Source of the DNA: Segatella copri
Lineage (GTDB): Bacteria; Bacteroidota; Bacteroidia; Bacteroidales; Bacteroidaceae
NCBI RefSeq assembly: GCF_019249655.2
Contig: NZ_CP137557.1
Coordinates: forward strand, 1,237,001-1,301,000
DNA: 64,000 bases
Reading direction: 5' to 3'
In this document: one piece after another, positions 36,931 to 47,112 of the stretch
Layout: each line of letters begins with the position of its first letter
Position numbering within the stretch: the first letter of the stretch is position 1
Made by a program: the position numbers and the translations under genes
The notes under the pieces: generated by a model
The model's database searches: none
The model's input: only the letters and a program-made list of their open reading frames with translations
Told to the model about the DNA's origin: nothing

Positions 36931-39900
36931 TTATTTGCCATATCCGGCAATGTTAACAATAAATATATAACCTTGCTTTTGGGCATCTTGTGACCATCCT
37001 AACGCATAATTAGGATTCCTTCCTGTTTCCTCTTCTGCATGCCTGTCTGCAACAAGTGTATCATCATACGTCCAATAGAAAACGTCGCTGACAAAAAAAC
37101 CAGTCAATAGTTCTATATCATCTGCTTCCATATGGTGGGCTATACTGCTTCTTCTGGATAATTGACCAACAATGCTTCCATTATGAATAATATTATATGT
37201 AGTGAATTGCTGGCCATTTCTGTTCATACCTCTGTAACGTCTAATTTCTACTGGATCATTCTTACGCACATTATATGCGATAGCTTTGTTACCATTAAAA
37301 TTATATCCAGCATTAAACCCTATATTATAATTATCGAGTCCAACTTTTCTTTCTCTTATTCCCCATTGGTCTTCAAGGCTGGTAAAGCGACGCATGTTTT
37401 CAACCGCCTTCTCCCTATTTCCTTTGTATACGAATAGGTATTTTCTTGCACGAGTATATGCAACATATAGTAGTCTTTTCTCTTCTTCTATTTGTTCAAT
37501 GTCATTAGAGGAGAGTGGGGTAGACTCATCAATATCTTCAGTTGGGTTAAAAGGAAGAGACGTTACCGATGGTGTTATAATGACAGCATCAAACTCCAAT
37601 CCCTTCACTTTATGCATAGTGGTAAGCACTACATTAAGTTGTTGGTCTAATAATATTCGTCTGTTTTGGAACCGCTTGTCATCATATAACTTATATAGCT
37701 GTGGATTATCTTCCTTTAAAGTCTCTCTGATACTATCGGCCATATCCCCATAAGTATGTAATTCCTCATCTGTCGATGCAAAATCAAGATAATCAAGTAT
37801 TAATACAAATGCAAAATCCATATAGAATGAGTCCCAATTAGGACGTTGACTCATCCAATATGCAATTTTTTCCTTCAATTCATATTCTGTTTGGTTATTC
37901 TCCAGTTTGATCTTCTTATTACATTCTTTATCCAGTAGTGTAAGTACAGCATAAATTTCTCGCATTCTATATAACTCACATACAGAAGCACCTTGTATCC
38001 TGATTCTAATACCTGGTAGATTAAGGGCTTTTATAAGTGAGTAACCGTGATAGACTTCATTATTCGTTCTGAAGAACACGGCCAAATCAGTGATACCTTG
38101 CTCTTTTAACCATTGAACATATCCACCAAAATCGTTTGACCATTCTCTGCTGTCTTGGTAAATATACACATACTCTGATTGTGGTTCGTTTTCTATATTC
38201 TTCTTGCATGGAACTGGTACATGAGAAGTTGCTGGTAGATAGCGACTGGCTTCTTTGAGAATCTTTGGATATGAACGATAATTAGTGCTCATTGTCATTT
38301 TCTTAGGACTTAAAGTCTTATAAAGCTGTTCATAATAATAATTTGGATCCATAGACTCTTCTTTCTCAAATCCATATATACTTTGATCTTTATCTCCAAT
38401 TGTAAAGAACGTGAGGTCATTATAGATTTCTTTCAACCCAAACATTGCATTAAGTCTTGTTTGAGTAATATCTTGGAACTCGTCAATAAATACATATTGA
38501 AGATCTGGCATTGCTGCTCGAACGTCATTTGGCTTGTTTTTTATCGTTCTAAGTAGTATTCTTTCCCACTCATTCATTTCATGTCCGGAGAGCGCAGTAT
38601 CTCCGCACACTCTTTTTGCAAGACTGTGGAAAGTGTATACATGTAATTGACTTGCAGAACGACTCAATCCAAGTGACGCGAATAGTTTAGCCAAACGACT
38701 TTTTAGCTCAACAACTACAGCCCTGTTATAAGCCAACACTAAGATGCTCTTAGGGTTTACATGTTGATGGTATATTAGTTTTGCACATTTTAATGTCAGG
38801 ACATGTGTTTTTCCTGATCCAGGGCCTGCTTCTACGTTAACATTTTCATTTGAGTTCTCATTGTAGATGGCCCATTGTTCCGGATTGTCTTGTAATTGTT
38901 TTTCCGCTTTTTTTATTGCCGTGGCACGAAGAGCATCCCAGATAGGATCAGATTCTTCATAGTAGTTACTTAATAATGTTTTAAAGTCTTCGGAGTTTTT
39001 TAATGAAAAATATGATCCGATCAATTCCTGGAATTCCTGTTTTGAGTGAATCTTCGTTGTAAGAACGTCCATAACGCATAAACGAAGATTTCTGATTTCT
39101 ATAGCTTCATCAAATGCGACTTTGTCTTGATAATCTTTAGAATCTGGCTCAACGTTCTCTAAAATCACTTCTTCAGAATTGTCAGTTGTATATATCTCAA
39201 TGCCAGTAGGAAGCAATGCATCCGTGGAGATGTATGCCATTCCATTTAGATATCGTAAAAGGCTCTCGAAATATACGAATCCTTTATTTTCAAATCCCAA
39301 CTCAACAATAGCATCAGACCAGCGGATTATAGTGCTTTGGCATTTATTGATATATTCCAAGGTTTTCAAACAGTCTGCCTGAAAATCATTTAAAAATTCT
39401 TTCCATGTGTCTTTCTCTACTATTACAGATTGAAGAACACATTTTTTCTTTGTATCTATGTATGATTGTACTTTAACATCAGGAATAATCTCCAATAATG
39501 ATATGACTTGTCTCAGGCGTTTCTTGTATAAATCGTCATGGTATGAATGGGCAATAGATAAGCCTTTATTATTTTGTTTATCATTCTCATTATACCAAGT
39601 CATGTATTTTTCTGTAGACTGATTGCCGTCTTCATCGGTCTTAGTGACCTTCTTTACAATTTCTTCTAGGGTATCTGAATCCTTAATGAATTGACGAATA
39701 TCGGAAAGAGTATAATTCTTTTCGAGTTTTAATCCATTATTCAGCAACAGTGATCTTGTGGCATTCAAAATTATATGAAATGCAACTTCATGTGAATTCC
39801 AGTCCATCATGTAGGAAACTTCACTCAGTCTAGTGAACGCAATGTGGCATCGAGTTTCTTGTTCTATTCGAATAATTTTATGTTTCTCGCACCAAATCAA

Positions 39901-42900
39901 ACTGTCTAGCAGTTTGGCTGAAGGCATTGACAGTTTTGCAGCAAGTTTCTGAATGGAGACCTGAATATTTGAATTTTGTTGTTCTGTTTGAATGAATCTC
40001 AACTCAGCTAAAATAGCTGTAGCATAAGTGGCGCTACGGGATGTAGAAAGCCTTTTGATTCTTTCTTCTAACGTCTCTTCATTTGAATCTGCTGAATTAT
40101 TATCAAGAATTGTAATATTAATATGTGCAGGACTCAAATATCCCATCTTGATTCTTCCCATTCGCTCAAGCCAATACTGGCCAATTTTGAAGTCTGTAAA
40201 GTCATAATCGAACTGGCCATTTGCCCATAACGTATTTGGAACTACTACAGGATATTCTTTAGTTTTATCAATTGACTGTATTTTTGTAATGTACGAATTA
40301 ATAGCTACTCTAATCTCCTCAAGATTCTTCCAACTTAAGGTGCTTTGGAGAAGCTGCTCTTTAGCTTTCTTAATATCATCCTTTGAGAACAGACACAAGG
40401 TCGGTATAGGATTTGATTCACTAAATCCTGCATCTATATACATTTTTTTATTTCGTCCAGCTCTACCAACTTCCTGAAGATAATCTTCCATTACACTTGG
40501 CGGCATCAAATGGACAATATAGTGAATGTTAGGTATATCCATCCCCATACCAAATGCCTTTGTTGCACAAAGTATATATAATGGATCATTGTTATCTTTA
40601 AATCTTTTATATGTTTCTTCTCTATCATCGCCATCCATGCCAGCATGGAAATAGCCTATTGCTTGTGTTGACAATTCTTTACTTAAGATTTCTGCCTTGT
40701 ACAATTCATCCGCTAGAAGCAAAGACATTTCTTCACATTGATTTCTAGTTTTACAGAAAACAAGCATTCGGCTATCTTGAGCTTTGATGTTATTTTTTAT
40801 GATATAGTCAACGATTTCTTTCAAACGATGAGGTATATCATGAAACACCAATTTAAAGTCCATTTTGATGTGGCTCCTGATAGGATTGTAAATCTTCTTA
40901 TCATTTTCTTGTCCCAATCGCTTTACAGGAATTACATCATTTATTTGATCGTATATCATGTCGGTTACTGTCGCTGAAAACATTGATATACACATGTCAT
41001 CGCCATAAGTATCCTTGAACTTCTTACATATTTTTATAACATTTAAATATTCTGGACGGAACTCCATTCCCCATTGTGAAATACAATGCGCTTCATCAAA
41101 TATCATATACTCAAGTCCATGATCATTTGCCATTCTTGAGGATAAAGCATTTAAGAATGCTCTTGAACGGAAACGCTCAGGAGTTACATAAAGAATCGCT
41201 ATTTCACCACCATTAATTTTTCTATATATGTTCTTTACTTCTTGGTATGATCTGTCTCCATTTAAGTAATCTACATTGGATATAAAGCCTTTTTCTCCTA
41301 GTTCTTTTACCTGATCTTGCATCAATGCCTTCAATGGAGTTACTACAATAGACAGTTTATTTGTATATGCTGAATTATAAAGCGCAGGTCCTTGGAATAA
41401 AACGGATTTTCCACCACCTGTAGGTAGTGAGACAAGATAGTTTCCTTGTCTTTTAAGGATATGAGGGATAATCTCCGCTTGAATAGGGCTCCATTTCTTT
41501 TCAGGATCATGTTCTGGATTTACTAATATCGAAAAAATAAGGTCTTTAGCCTTTTCAATATCTGAATCATTTTCATAAATGGATGAGCTATCCGTAAAGA
41601 AAGTCTTGCAAATATTTAGTGAATCATTAAAATCTTCCTCTTTATTCCATAATTGTTTTACCCTATAAGAAGATACACCCCATACTGCTGAAAGAAAGTG
41701 ATATTCCTCTAGGAAAGAGTCAAGTACATACATTGTTGATTCAATGCTGTTAGCTTTTATAAAATGATAATAATATTCATATACAGGCCATATAGACAGC
41801 AAAATAGACTGGTAAGTATCTTTTGCCGAACCTATTGCAACAGATGTTCCTTTTTCTTTTATACCATCATACAAGAATGATTTGTTAAACTCATTTGTAA
41901 GACCATTCCACATCATCATATGTTTCTCAACGGCCAGGTTATCCCACACATAACAATATGGTGTGTCTCTTCGCCAATCAACGATATCAAAGAAATGATT
42001 TTTGCTTGTTACAAGCATACCATTTTCATGATGGTCTATCAACTCAAGTTTTCTGACCAAAGAACCATTGTCAGGAATATAGAAACCTAATGTTCTTGCA
42101 TAAGACACGACATCTTCTATTTCCAGAGAATCTTCTAATAATAGAATTATAGGGCGATGATCTTTATAGAAATGAATGTCTTTAAGTAAAGCCATTTGAT
42201 AGGCCCAGTAGGTGGCTCTATACCTTGATGTTGCACTGACGCGCTTTTGTAAAGCATCAAATCCTTTGCCATGTCCACTATATACTAAATGTATTGAGTT
42301 GTTATTTCCGCTGTCTGTTATCCATGGAATTATTTCTATTGTCACCCCCTCAGAGCCATTGTTCAGTGACTCTAAAATAGAGAAGAAATCATAATTGTAG
42401 CTAACGACATACTTGCCTTCTCTAGTTCTCTCAATCCATACGTTAGCAGCTTCCGAAGGTACATCATTAAAAATATTTAGTTTTCGTTCTTCCTTATTTA
42501 CAGCAATGTAACTGGATGCCCCTAATCGCATAGGGATACTGCTATCATTTAGCCAAAAAACAGAAGGAGAATAATGAGTTGGCAATGAATATTGGTTTAC
42601 TCGATTTTCAATTTCACAACCAACAAACCAAATATGTTCGTAATTTTTTAGGTTACTATTTTCCCTTAGAAACTCCATGTCTGCACAATCTACATTTCCG
42701 GAGCTTTCAATAACGTACTCTTCAAGTAGATTATCAGATAAATAATTGAGCCTAAGATATTGAGCAAGATTTGCTACAACTGGAGTTTTTGACATGGTAA
42801 CAAATCTATTTAAAAGTGCATTAAGGAAAGTATCGTCAAGAGGTTTCTCATGAAGCATTTTTTTACTAATAGACATGTAATCAATGTCTTCCTGCTTCTG

Positions 42901-45900
42901 GACAAATTTCATATCCACATATTCAGCAATTCTTGACCATAGACGTTTAGGAGCAATAATTAACCTCTTTGAATCAATATCGTTAATTGCCTTTATACGA
43001 GATACAACTTGTTCATCTGTATCAGTAAGAACCTGATAAAAGTTGTCTTCTTTAGAATCCTTGCTAAAGAAATCAGAAAATTCTGGTTGTCTCAAAACAT
43101 CTAAGATCTCATTAATTTTGGCAGGAAGTAAGTCTTTAAGTTCGCCACACAAAGACACATTCTTTGAGAGTCTATAAAGCTGATTCCAGAATAATCGATC
43201 TACCAGTTCTGTATCTTCTTGAGCTGTATGTCCTGTGTGAAGTGCATATGAGTATCTGCAAGGATTTAATAGAATCTCTATTTCTAAAGTGTCCCAAACA
43301 AATGCATTTGACTCAAAGCCTTTCTTGCTTAATATACAGCCCAAATCCCACGCTTTGATTCTGTGACCAACAATAATCTCAGTTCCTTTTAATGCACGTA
43401 GAAGTGTATTTAGCTGCTCTTCTCCTTGGTACATCTTTGTGCTTTCATCTTTTCTAAAAGCAAATTCCTTAATAGTATCCCCATCTGATTCTAAATCGAA
43501 AGCCACATATGGAATTTGTGATTTTAATTTCTTCCATTGTTCACCAATAAACAGATCAAAGAGTTTTGTTGAAGCAAAATACCGAACAACTATGTCTTTT
43601 GCATAAGTCTCAGGACATAACTGCAGAATCTTATACTGGTCATCTTCAGATAACTCAATTATAGAATCTCTAAATTTTTCACTATTTATAGATGTAAGGG
43701 TTTCAGCAATAGCTTCTTTATCTTCATCATCAATAAAAGATTTCTGACAACTTAGGAGAAATTGACTTACAAATGAAGGCTCTTGCTCATTTATCCAAAG
43801 AGGTATAGAATCAAAATCTTCTATTTCATTTAGATTATCTGGATTAGCAGTTAATGCAAATAGTTCAACATACAATTCATCCTTCACTGAGGCAGTGATG
43901 GAAATAATATCTGCAGGTTGGTTGTTATTATTAATGCACAAATTGAAAAACGAACGTACCTCTGGCTCTTTGTCTGCTATCAGAGTATTCAGATGTTCTC
44001 CTATTTGTGGGTATATATGTCGTACATCTATTCCGTTTAGTATATAATTGTTAATGATGTCGAAATCATTTTGTATAAATCTTCCAGCCAACAGTTTTAG
44101 GACTTCTAAATGATGTTGTGGATTATCTAATAACTTAGTAACCAGTTTTTTTGACGTCTCATAGTCAAGCTCATCTATTAAATTTGCTTGTTCTATGAAC
44201 GCTTTGTCTTTATCTGAAAAATAATAAATCAAGAAAGAAAATGCTTCAGATTCAGATTTTTCCTTGAGAAATTTGTATGCTTCGTTCCAGGGCTTACCTG
44301 CGTCATTGTAGATAGAATTATTTTGCGTAATAAGAGAAATTACATAAAGCAGATTCATCGAAAGGCTTGTCGGATTTGCCAATAAAGCATTTAATATGGA
44401 AGTATGTGCCGAAATCCAAAGTCTAACTTCTGTTAAGTGCTCTTCTGATGATTTTTCAAGGGATTCAATGGTCTCTGTAAGACATGAAGAAAAATCGAAA
44501 TCATCAGGTAGTGCCTGTAAGATACTTATATCTTTTTGGGTGAAAATACTATTTTCTACGGTAGCTGTTATTGATTTTATAGCATTACAATAAGTACCAT
44601 TATCTGATGTGTATGACTTTAACTCTGGCAACAATGCAATTAGTTGTTTAAGCAAATTGCTATCCTGCAGAAATTCTTCAATTATTTGAGAACATTCCAC
44701 ATTGCTATAATTCGATAGATACTCTGCGAAAGTTTCTATTACTATTTCTTTTCCTTCAGGCTTTCTTAGAATCTTGCCTACGACATGGCAGATTACGTCA
44801 TGATCATGATACGATCCTTTTGAATCTTGCCCTTCTATTTTAGCGAAAATTCCTCTATAAGGAAGAGCTAATAAAAGTCCATTTTTGTCATATGTCAACC
44901 AATCACCATTTATAGCTTCACGTCTTCCCCTAAATGTTGATGGATTCATTATAATCCATACATCTTCCTCAGGATAAACCTCTGATTTCCAATTTCTCTC
45001 ATTGAGATTGAAAGTGTATAATTTGCCGGAAGTATCTTCGTTATTTATGCCAAGAGCGTTAGTGAGAACTTTTCCGAAATTATTAACACGACTATCATAG
45101 AATTGAACTATGGCAATATTCTTGTCAAGTTTAAGCTGTTCTTTTTCCTTTGGTTGTTTTGAGCCATGGTCAGCTTTTGGCATAAGTTGACTTGTGATGT
45201 CAATTTCAACTAAATGCTTACTGATATCTATACTTATAATGTTACCAGAAATCGTTTTTCCAATTGGATAAGTATATCCGTTCGGAATAGAAGCTTCAAC
45301 AATGGCACCATTCTGAATTTCGATATATGCACGGCTTTTAGATATCTTTTTAACAATACCTTGAATTTCATTTCCTGTTGCGAACTGATCAATTTGTGAT
45401 AGTAAAGGGTCATCCAGTAATTGTTTTCTTCCAACTCTCAGTTTTTTCTTTTCTTCTTCATAACCAATAATGGTGACCTCTATTTCCATCCCCTCATACA
45501 AAAAGTTATTTATGTCGTCGATATACCCCCATGTGACATCCTTAGTGTATAAGAAAGCAGAAAGTTTTTCAACGGTTACATATGCGCCATGTGGCATAAC
45601 TCGTTGAACCTTTCCTGTAAATCGCTCGTTTTGATGTGTATTGCCAAATTCTCTTAACTGTGCAATCGTTTCTTCGGAAAGAAGATTTTTGGGGTTCTGT
45701 TCTTTCTTTGTCCTATGCTTAGGTCTAGTACTTTGGTTTAATGAACTTAAATCTATTTTACCAAGAACCCTAGGCTCCTTATTAATTTGATTTTCTTTCT
45801 TTAACGTGAATATCTTCGGTGCAGATTCGTTTGAATCAATATTACTTTTAGGTATTATCTGTTTATATTTATATTGATGGGTGAATATTGGATCAATTTG

Positions 45901-46038
45901 TCTAAGTTGCGAATCATCTAATACATACTCTGGGTCTTCAGGTAGTATTACTCCTTTTTCCTTAGCATTTTGAACTATGTCATAGACCATTAGGCCTTTG
46001 ATATCTGCATATTCTTGTATTGTAATTCTCTGTGCCAT
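36931..46038 (-). CDS. Giant S1-exonuclease-RecQ-UvrD fusion protein (3035 aa)
   Basis: A single open frame encodes several nucleic-acid modules in order. An N-terminal helical segment is followed by an S1 domain (~139-210, RFTGKVQRVMPHGAYVTV) and a second S1-like domain (~220-285). A possible cold-shock-like stretch (IAIVQFYDSRVNNFGKVL) and a helical region follow. A DEDDh exonuclease comes next (FDLESD near 849, VGHRIKAWDLG near 894, HTAQEDTELVDR near 941), then an unassigned ~550-residue region. The RecQ-type helicase has PTGGGKS near 1541, FDEAHCISQWG near 1648, and GMDIPNIHYIVHL with EVGRAGRN. A UvrD/Rep-type helicase ends it (GPGSGKT near 2405, FIDEFQD near 2519, RLLYVAYTRARKYL near 2859). 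It is strongly AT-rich and starts 109 bp after a UpxY gene. I do not know a named family with this layout; a defence role is inference. Confidence 0.9.
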   Translation of the reverse strand: MAQRITIQEYADIKGLMVYDIVQNAKEKGVILPEDPEYVLDDSQLRQIDPIFTHQYKYKQIIPKSNIDSNESAPKIFTLKKENQINKEPRVLGKIDLSSLNQSTRPKHRTKKEQNPKNLLSEETIAQLREFGNTHQNERFTGKVQRVMPHGAYVTVEKLSAFLYTKDVTWGYIDDINNFLYEGMEIEVTIIGYEEEKKKLRVGRKQLLDDPLLSQIDQFATGNEIQGIVKKISKSRAYIEIQNGAIVEASIPNGYTYPIGKTISGNIISIDISKHLVEIDITSQLMPKADHGSKQPKEKEQLKLDKNIAIVQFYDSRVNNFGKVLTNALGINNEDTSGKLYTFNLNERNWKSEVYPEEDVWIIMNPSTFRGRREAINGDWLTYDKNGLLLALPYRGIFAKIEGQDSKGSYHDHDVICHVVGKILRKPEGKEIVIETFAEYLSNYSNVECSQIIEEFLQDSNLLKQLIALLPELKSYTSDNGTYCNAIKSITATVENSIFTQKDISILQALPDDFDFSSCLTETIESLEKSSEEHLTEVRLWISAHTSILNALLANPTSLSMNLLYVISLITQNNSIYNDAGKPWNEAYKFLKEKSESEAFSFLIYYFSDKDKAFIEQANLIDELDYETSKKLVTKLLDNPQHHLEVLKLLAGRFIQNDFDIINNYILNGIDVRHIYPQIGEHLNTLIADKEPEVRSFFNLCINNNNQPADIISITASVKDELYVELFALTANPDNLNEIEDFDSIPLWINEQEPSFVSQFLLSCQKSFIDDEDKEAIAETLTSINSEKFRDSIIELSEDDQYKILQLCPETYAKDIVVRYFASTKLFDLFIGEQWKKLKSQIPYVAFDLESDGDTIKEFAFRKDESTKMYQGEEQLNTLLRALKGTEIIVGHRIKAWDLGCILSKKGFESNAFVWDTLEIEILLNPCRYSYALHTGHTAQEDTELVDRLFWNQLYRLSKNVSLCGELKDLLPAKINEILDVLRQPEFSDFFSKDSKEDNFYQVLTDTDEQVVSRIKAINDIDSKRLIIAPKRLWSRIAEYVDMKFVQKQEDIDYMSISKKMLHEKPLDDTFLNALLNRFVTMSKTPVVANLAQYLRLNYLSDNLLEEYVIESSGNVDCADMEFLRENSNLKNYEHIWFVGCEIENRVNQYSLPTHYSPSVFWLNDSSIPMRLGASSYIAVNKEERKLNIFNDVPSEAANVWIERTREGKYVVSYNYDFFSILESLNNGSEGVTIEIIPWITDSGNNNSIHLVYSGHGKGFDALQKRVSATSRYRATYWAYQMALLKDIHFYKDHRPIILLLEDSLEIEDVVSYARTLGFYIPDNGSLVRKLELIDHHENGMLVTSKNHFFDIVDWRRDTPYCYVWDNLAVEKHMMMWNGLTNEFNKSFLYDGIKEKGTSVAIGSAKDTYQSILLSIWPVYEYYYHFIKANSIESTMYVLDSFLEEYHFLSAVWGVSSYRVKQLWNKEEDFNDSLNICKTFFTDSSSIYENDSDIEKAKDLIFSILVNPEHDPEKKWSPIQAEIIPHILKRQGNYLVSLPTGGGKSVLFQGPALYNSAYTNKLSIVVTPLKALMQDQVKELGEKGFISNVDYLNGDRSYQEVKNIYRKINGGEIAILYVTPERFRSRAFLNALSSRMANDHGLEYMIFDEAHCISQWGMEFRPEYLNVIKICKKFKDTYGDDMCISMFSATVTDMIYDQINDVIPVKRLGQENDKKIYNPIRSHIKMDFKLVFHDIPHRLKEIVDYIIKNNIKAQDSRMLVFCKTRNQCEEMSLLLADELYKAEILSKELSTQAIGYFHAGMDGDDREETYKRFKDNNDPLYILCATKAFGMGMDIPNIHYIVHLMPPSVMEDYLQEVGRAGRNKKMYIDAGFSESNPIPTLCLFSKDDIKKAKEQLLQSTLSWKNLEEIRVAINSYITKIQSIDKTKEYPVVVPNTLWANGQFDYDFTDFKIGQYWLERMGRIKMGYLSPAHINITILDNNSADSNEETLEERIKRLSTSRSATYATAILAELRFIQTEQQNSNIQVSIQKLAAKLSMPSAKLLDSLIWCEKHKIIRIEQETRCHIAFTRLSEVSYMMDWNSHEVAFHIILNATRSLLLNNGLKLEKNYTLSDIRQFIKDSDTLEEIVKKVTKTDEDGNQSTEKYMTWYNENDKQNNKGLSIAHSYHDDLYKKRLRQVISLLEIIPDVKVQSYIDTKKKCVLQSVIVEKDTWKEFLNDFQADCLKTLEYINKCQSTIIRWSDAIVELGFENKGFVYFESLLRYLNGMAYISTDALLPTGIEIYTTDNSEEVILENVEPDSKDYQDKVAFDEAIEIRNLRLCVMDVLTTKIHSKQEFQELIGSYFSLKNSEDFKTLLSNYYEESDPIWDALRATAIKKAEKQLQDNPEQWAIYNENSNENVNVEAGPGSGKTHVLTLKCAKLIYHQHVNPKSILVLAYNRAVVVELKSRLAKLFASLGLSRSASQLHVYTFHSLAKRVCGDTALSGHEMNEWERILLRTIKNKPNDVRAAMPDLQYVFIDEFQDITQTRLNAMFGLKEIYNDLTFFTIGDKDQSIYGFEKEESMDPNYYYEQLYKTLSPKKMTMSTNYRSYPKILKEASRYLPATSHVPVPCKKNIENEPQSEYVYIYQDSREWSNDFGGYVQWLKEQGITDLAVFFRTNNEVYHGYSLIKALNLPGIRIRIQGASVCELYRMREIYAVLTLLDKECNKKIKLENNQTEYELKEKIAYWMSQRPNWDSFYMDFAFVLILDYLDFASTDEELHTYGDMADSIRETLKEDNPQLYKLYDDKRFQNRRILLDQQLNVVLTTMHKVKGLEFDAVIITPSVTSLPFNPTEDIDESTPLSSNDIEQIEEEKRLLYVAYTRARKYLFVYKGNREKAVENMRRFTSLEDQWGIRERKVGLDNYNIGFNAGYNFNGNKAIAYNVRKNDPVEIRRYRGMNRNGQQFTTYNIIHNGSIVGQLSRRSSIAHHMEADDIELLTGFFVSDVFYWTYDDTLVADRHAEEETGRNPNYALGWSQDAQKQGYIFIVNIAGYGK

Positions 46039-46147
46039 ATCGGACTTGTTATTTTACTTGTTTATAAACTGTTAATGTATTGTCAATTCTATTTTAAGGT
46101 CGCAGGCTAAAAAAAGCTATAACCTTCGAAATCTTTTGTAAAAGAAA

Positions 46148-46933
46148 TCACAATTGTTGAGACTCGGAAGTTTTTGTCTTATCTGTCATACACATACTGA
46201 TGATCTTATGTTCATTATACATTTCCATTGCCCCATTCGGTATATACGCCGTAGCCACCAAGCATCCATCAAAAAGTTCTACCACCACTCTCTGCTGACC
46301 TGCAATCCTTGTCACTCTACCATGTATATCCTTAAACTCACCCTCTGTAATCACGACTTCATCCCCTAACTTATATTTGATATTCTCAGAAGTAACAGGG
46401 ATAATGTGAGGATTATGTATGGAGGTTAAACGGATGAAATTATCCATAGCAGTATCGGCAATGATTAGAGGAGGATTCTTGGTTGGCGCATTTTCACAAT
46501 GTGAAGTATGGTCGTAATAGTAACTCAACAAAGCTCTATTTTCAAAAGCCTTGATGTTCTTATCTTGCAAAAGAGAGTCAACTTGCTCTGCTGTTGCATG
46601 AACAATCATAAAAGATGAAATAAGAGGCTCCGTGATGATTCGCTTTTTTCCTTGCTTTCTTACCTCTTTATATCGCAAAGGAACATAACATTCCAATCCT
46701 TTAGCCTCAACGAATGTTTTTGCTTTGATAATACGCCCATAAGAAACTCTTAATACAAACCATTGCTTGTTTCGTGAAGGCACATTCTCTACCGACACCC
46801 CACCTCTGTTCTTTGAAGTGGAGGGCGTACAAGAGGTAAGTCTTGCACTTGGACACGATGAACCTGTGTCAGTAGGTTGCCCATTATACAATGAAGCGTT
46901 AGCCGTTAAAGGCTGTTTGATTTTATCTTCCAA
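46148..46933 (-). CDS. UpxY-family NusG paralogue (antiterminator)
   Basis: This 261-aa protein is a specialised NusG. An NGN domain starts at Trp58 (WFVLRVSYGRIIKAKTFVEAKG), and a KOW domain near 187-220 reads LGDEVVITEGEFKDIHGRVTR. It has a ~57-residue low-complexity Ser/Thr/Pro-rich extension before the NGN domain. Bacteroides UpxY proteins antiterminate the capsule operons they precede. Here the downstream gene is not a polysaccharide gene but the 9.1-kb helicase-nuclease gene, 109 bp away on the same strand. I infer that it lets RNA polymerase run through this very long AT-rich operon. Confidence 0.88.
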   Translation of the reverse strand: MEDKIKQPLTANASLYNGQPTDTGSSCPSARLTSCTPSTSKNRGGVSVENVPSRNKQWFVLRVSYGRIIKAKTFVEAKGLECYVPLRYKEVRKQGKKRIITEPLISSFMIVHATAEQVDSLLQDKNIKAFENRALLSYYYDHTSHCENAPTKNPPLIIADTAMDNFIRLTSIHNPHIIPVTSENIKYKLGDEVVITEGEFKDIHGRVTRIAGQQRVVVELFDGCLVATAYIPNGAMEMYNEHKIISMCMTDKTKTSESQQL

Positions 46934-47001
46934 TGTTATATTCAGAGGTTAGATTAAAAACCGACTGACTTTTCTCTATAAGAATTGCCAAATATTGAAC
47001 A

Positions 47002-47009
47002 CAAAGGTA
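47002..47009 (-). promoter_or_regulatory. -7 box for UpxY-helicase operon
   Basis: TACCTTTG on the minus strand matches TAnnTTTG and lies ~69 bp upstream of the UpxY start. The IS4-type element begins ~100 bp further upstream, so the native promoter may be intact. No clear -33 element is seen. Confidence 0.5.
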
Positions 47010-47112
47010 AGAAAAAAGATTGAGATTTAAGACTTTTGTAGTGGAAAACTTTGTGCTGAGGGCGCTTTTTAACATTTGACAATGCTTGGCGAGTTTTCCC
47101 AGAGAGACGATT

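Noticed and set aside
46148..46933. Capsular polysaccharide locus
   Set aside because: UpxY suggests one, but no glycosyltransferase, flippase or polymerase follows either UpxY gene.
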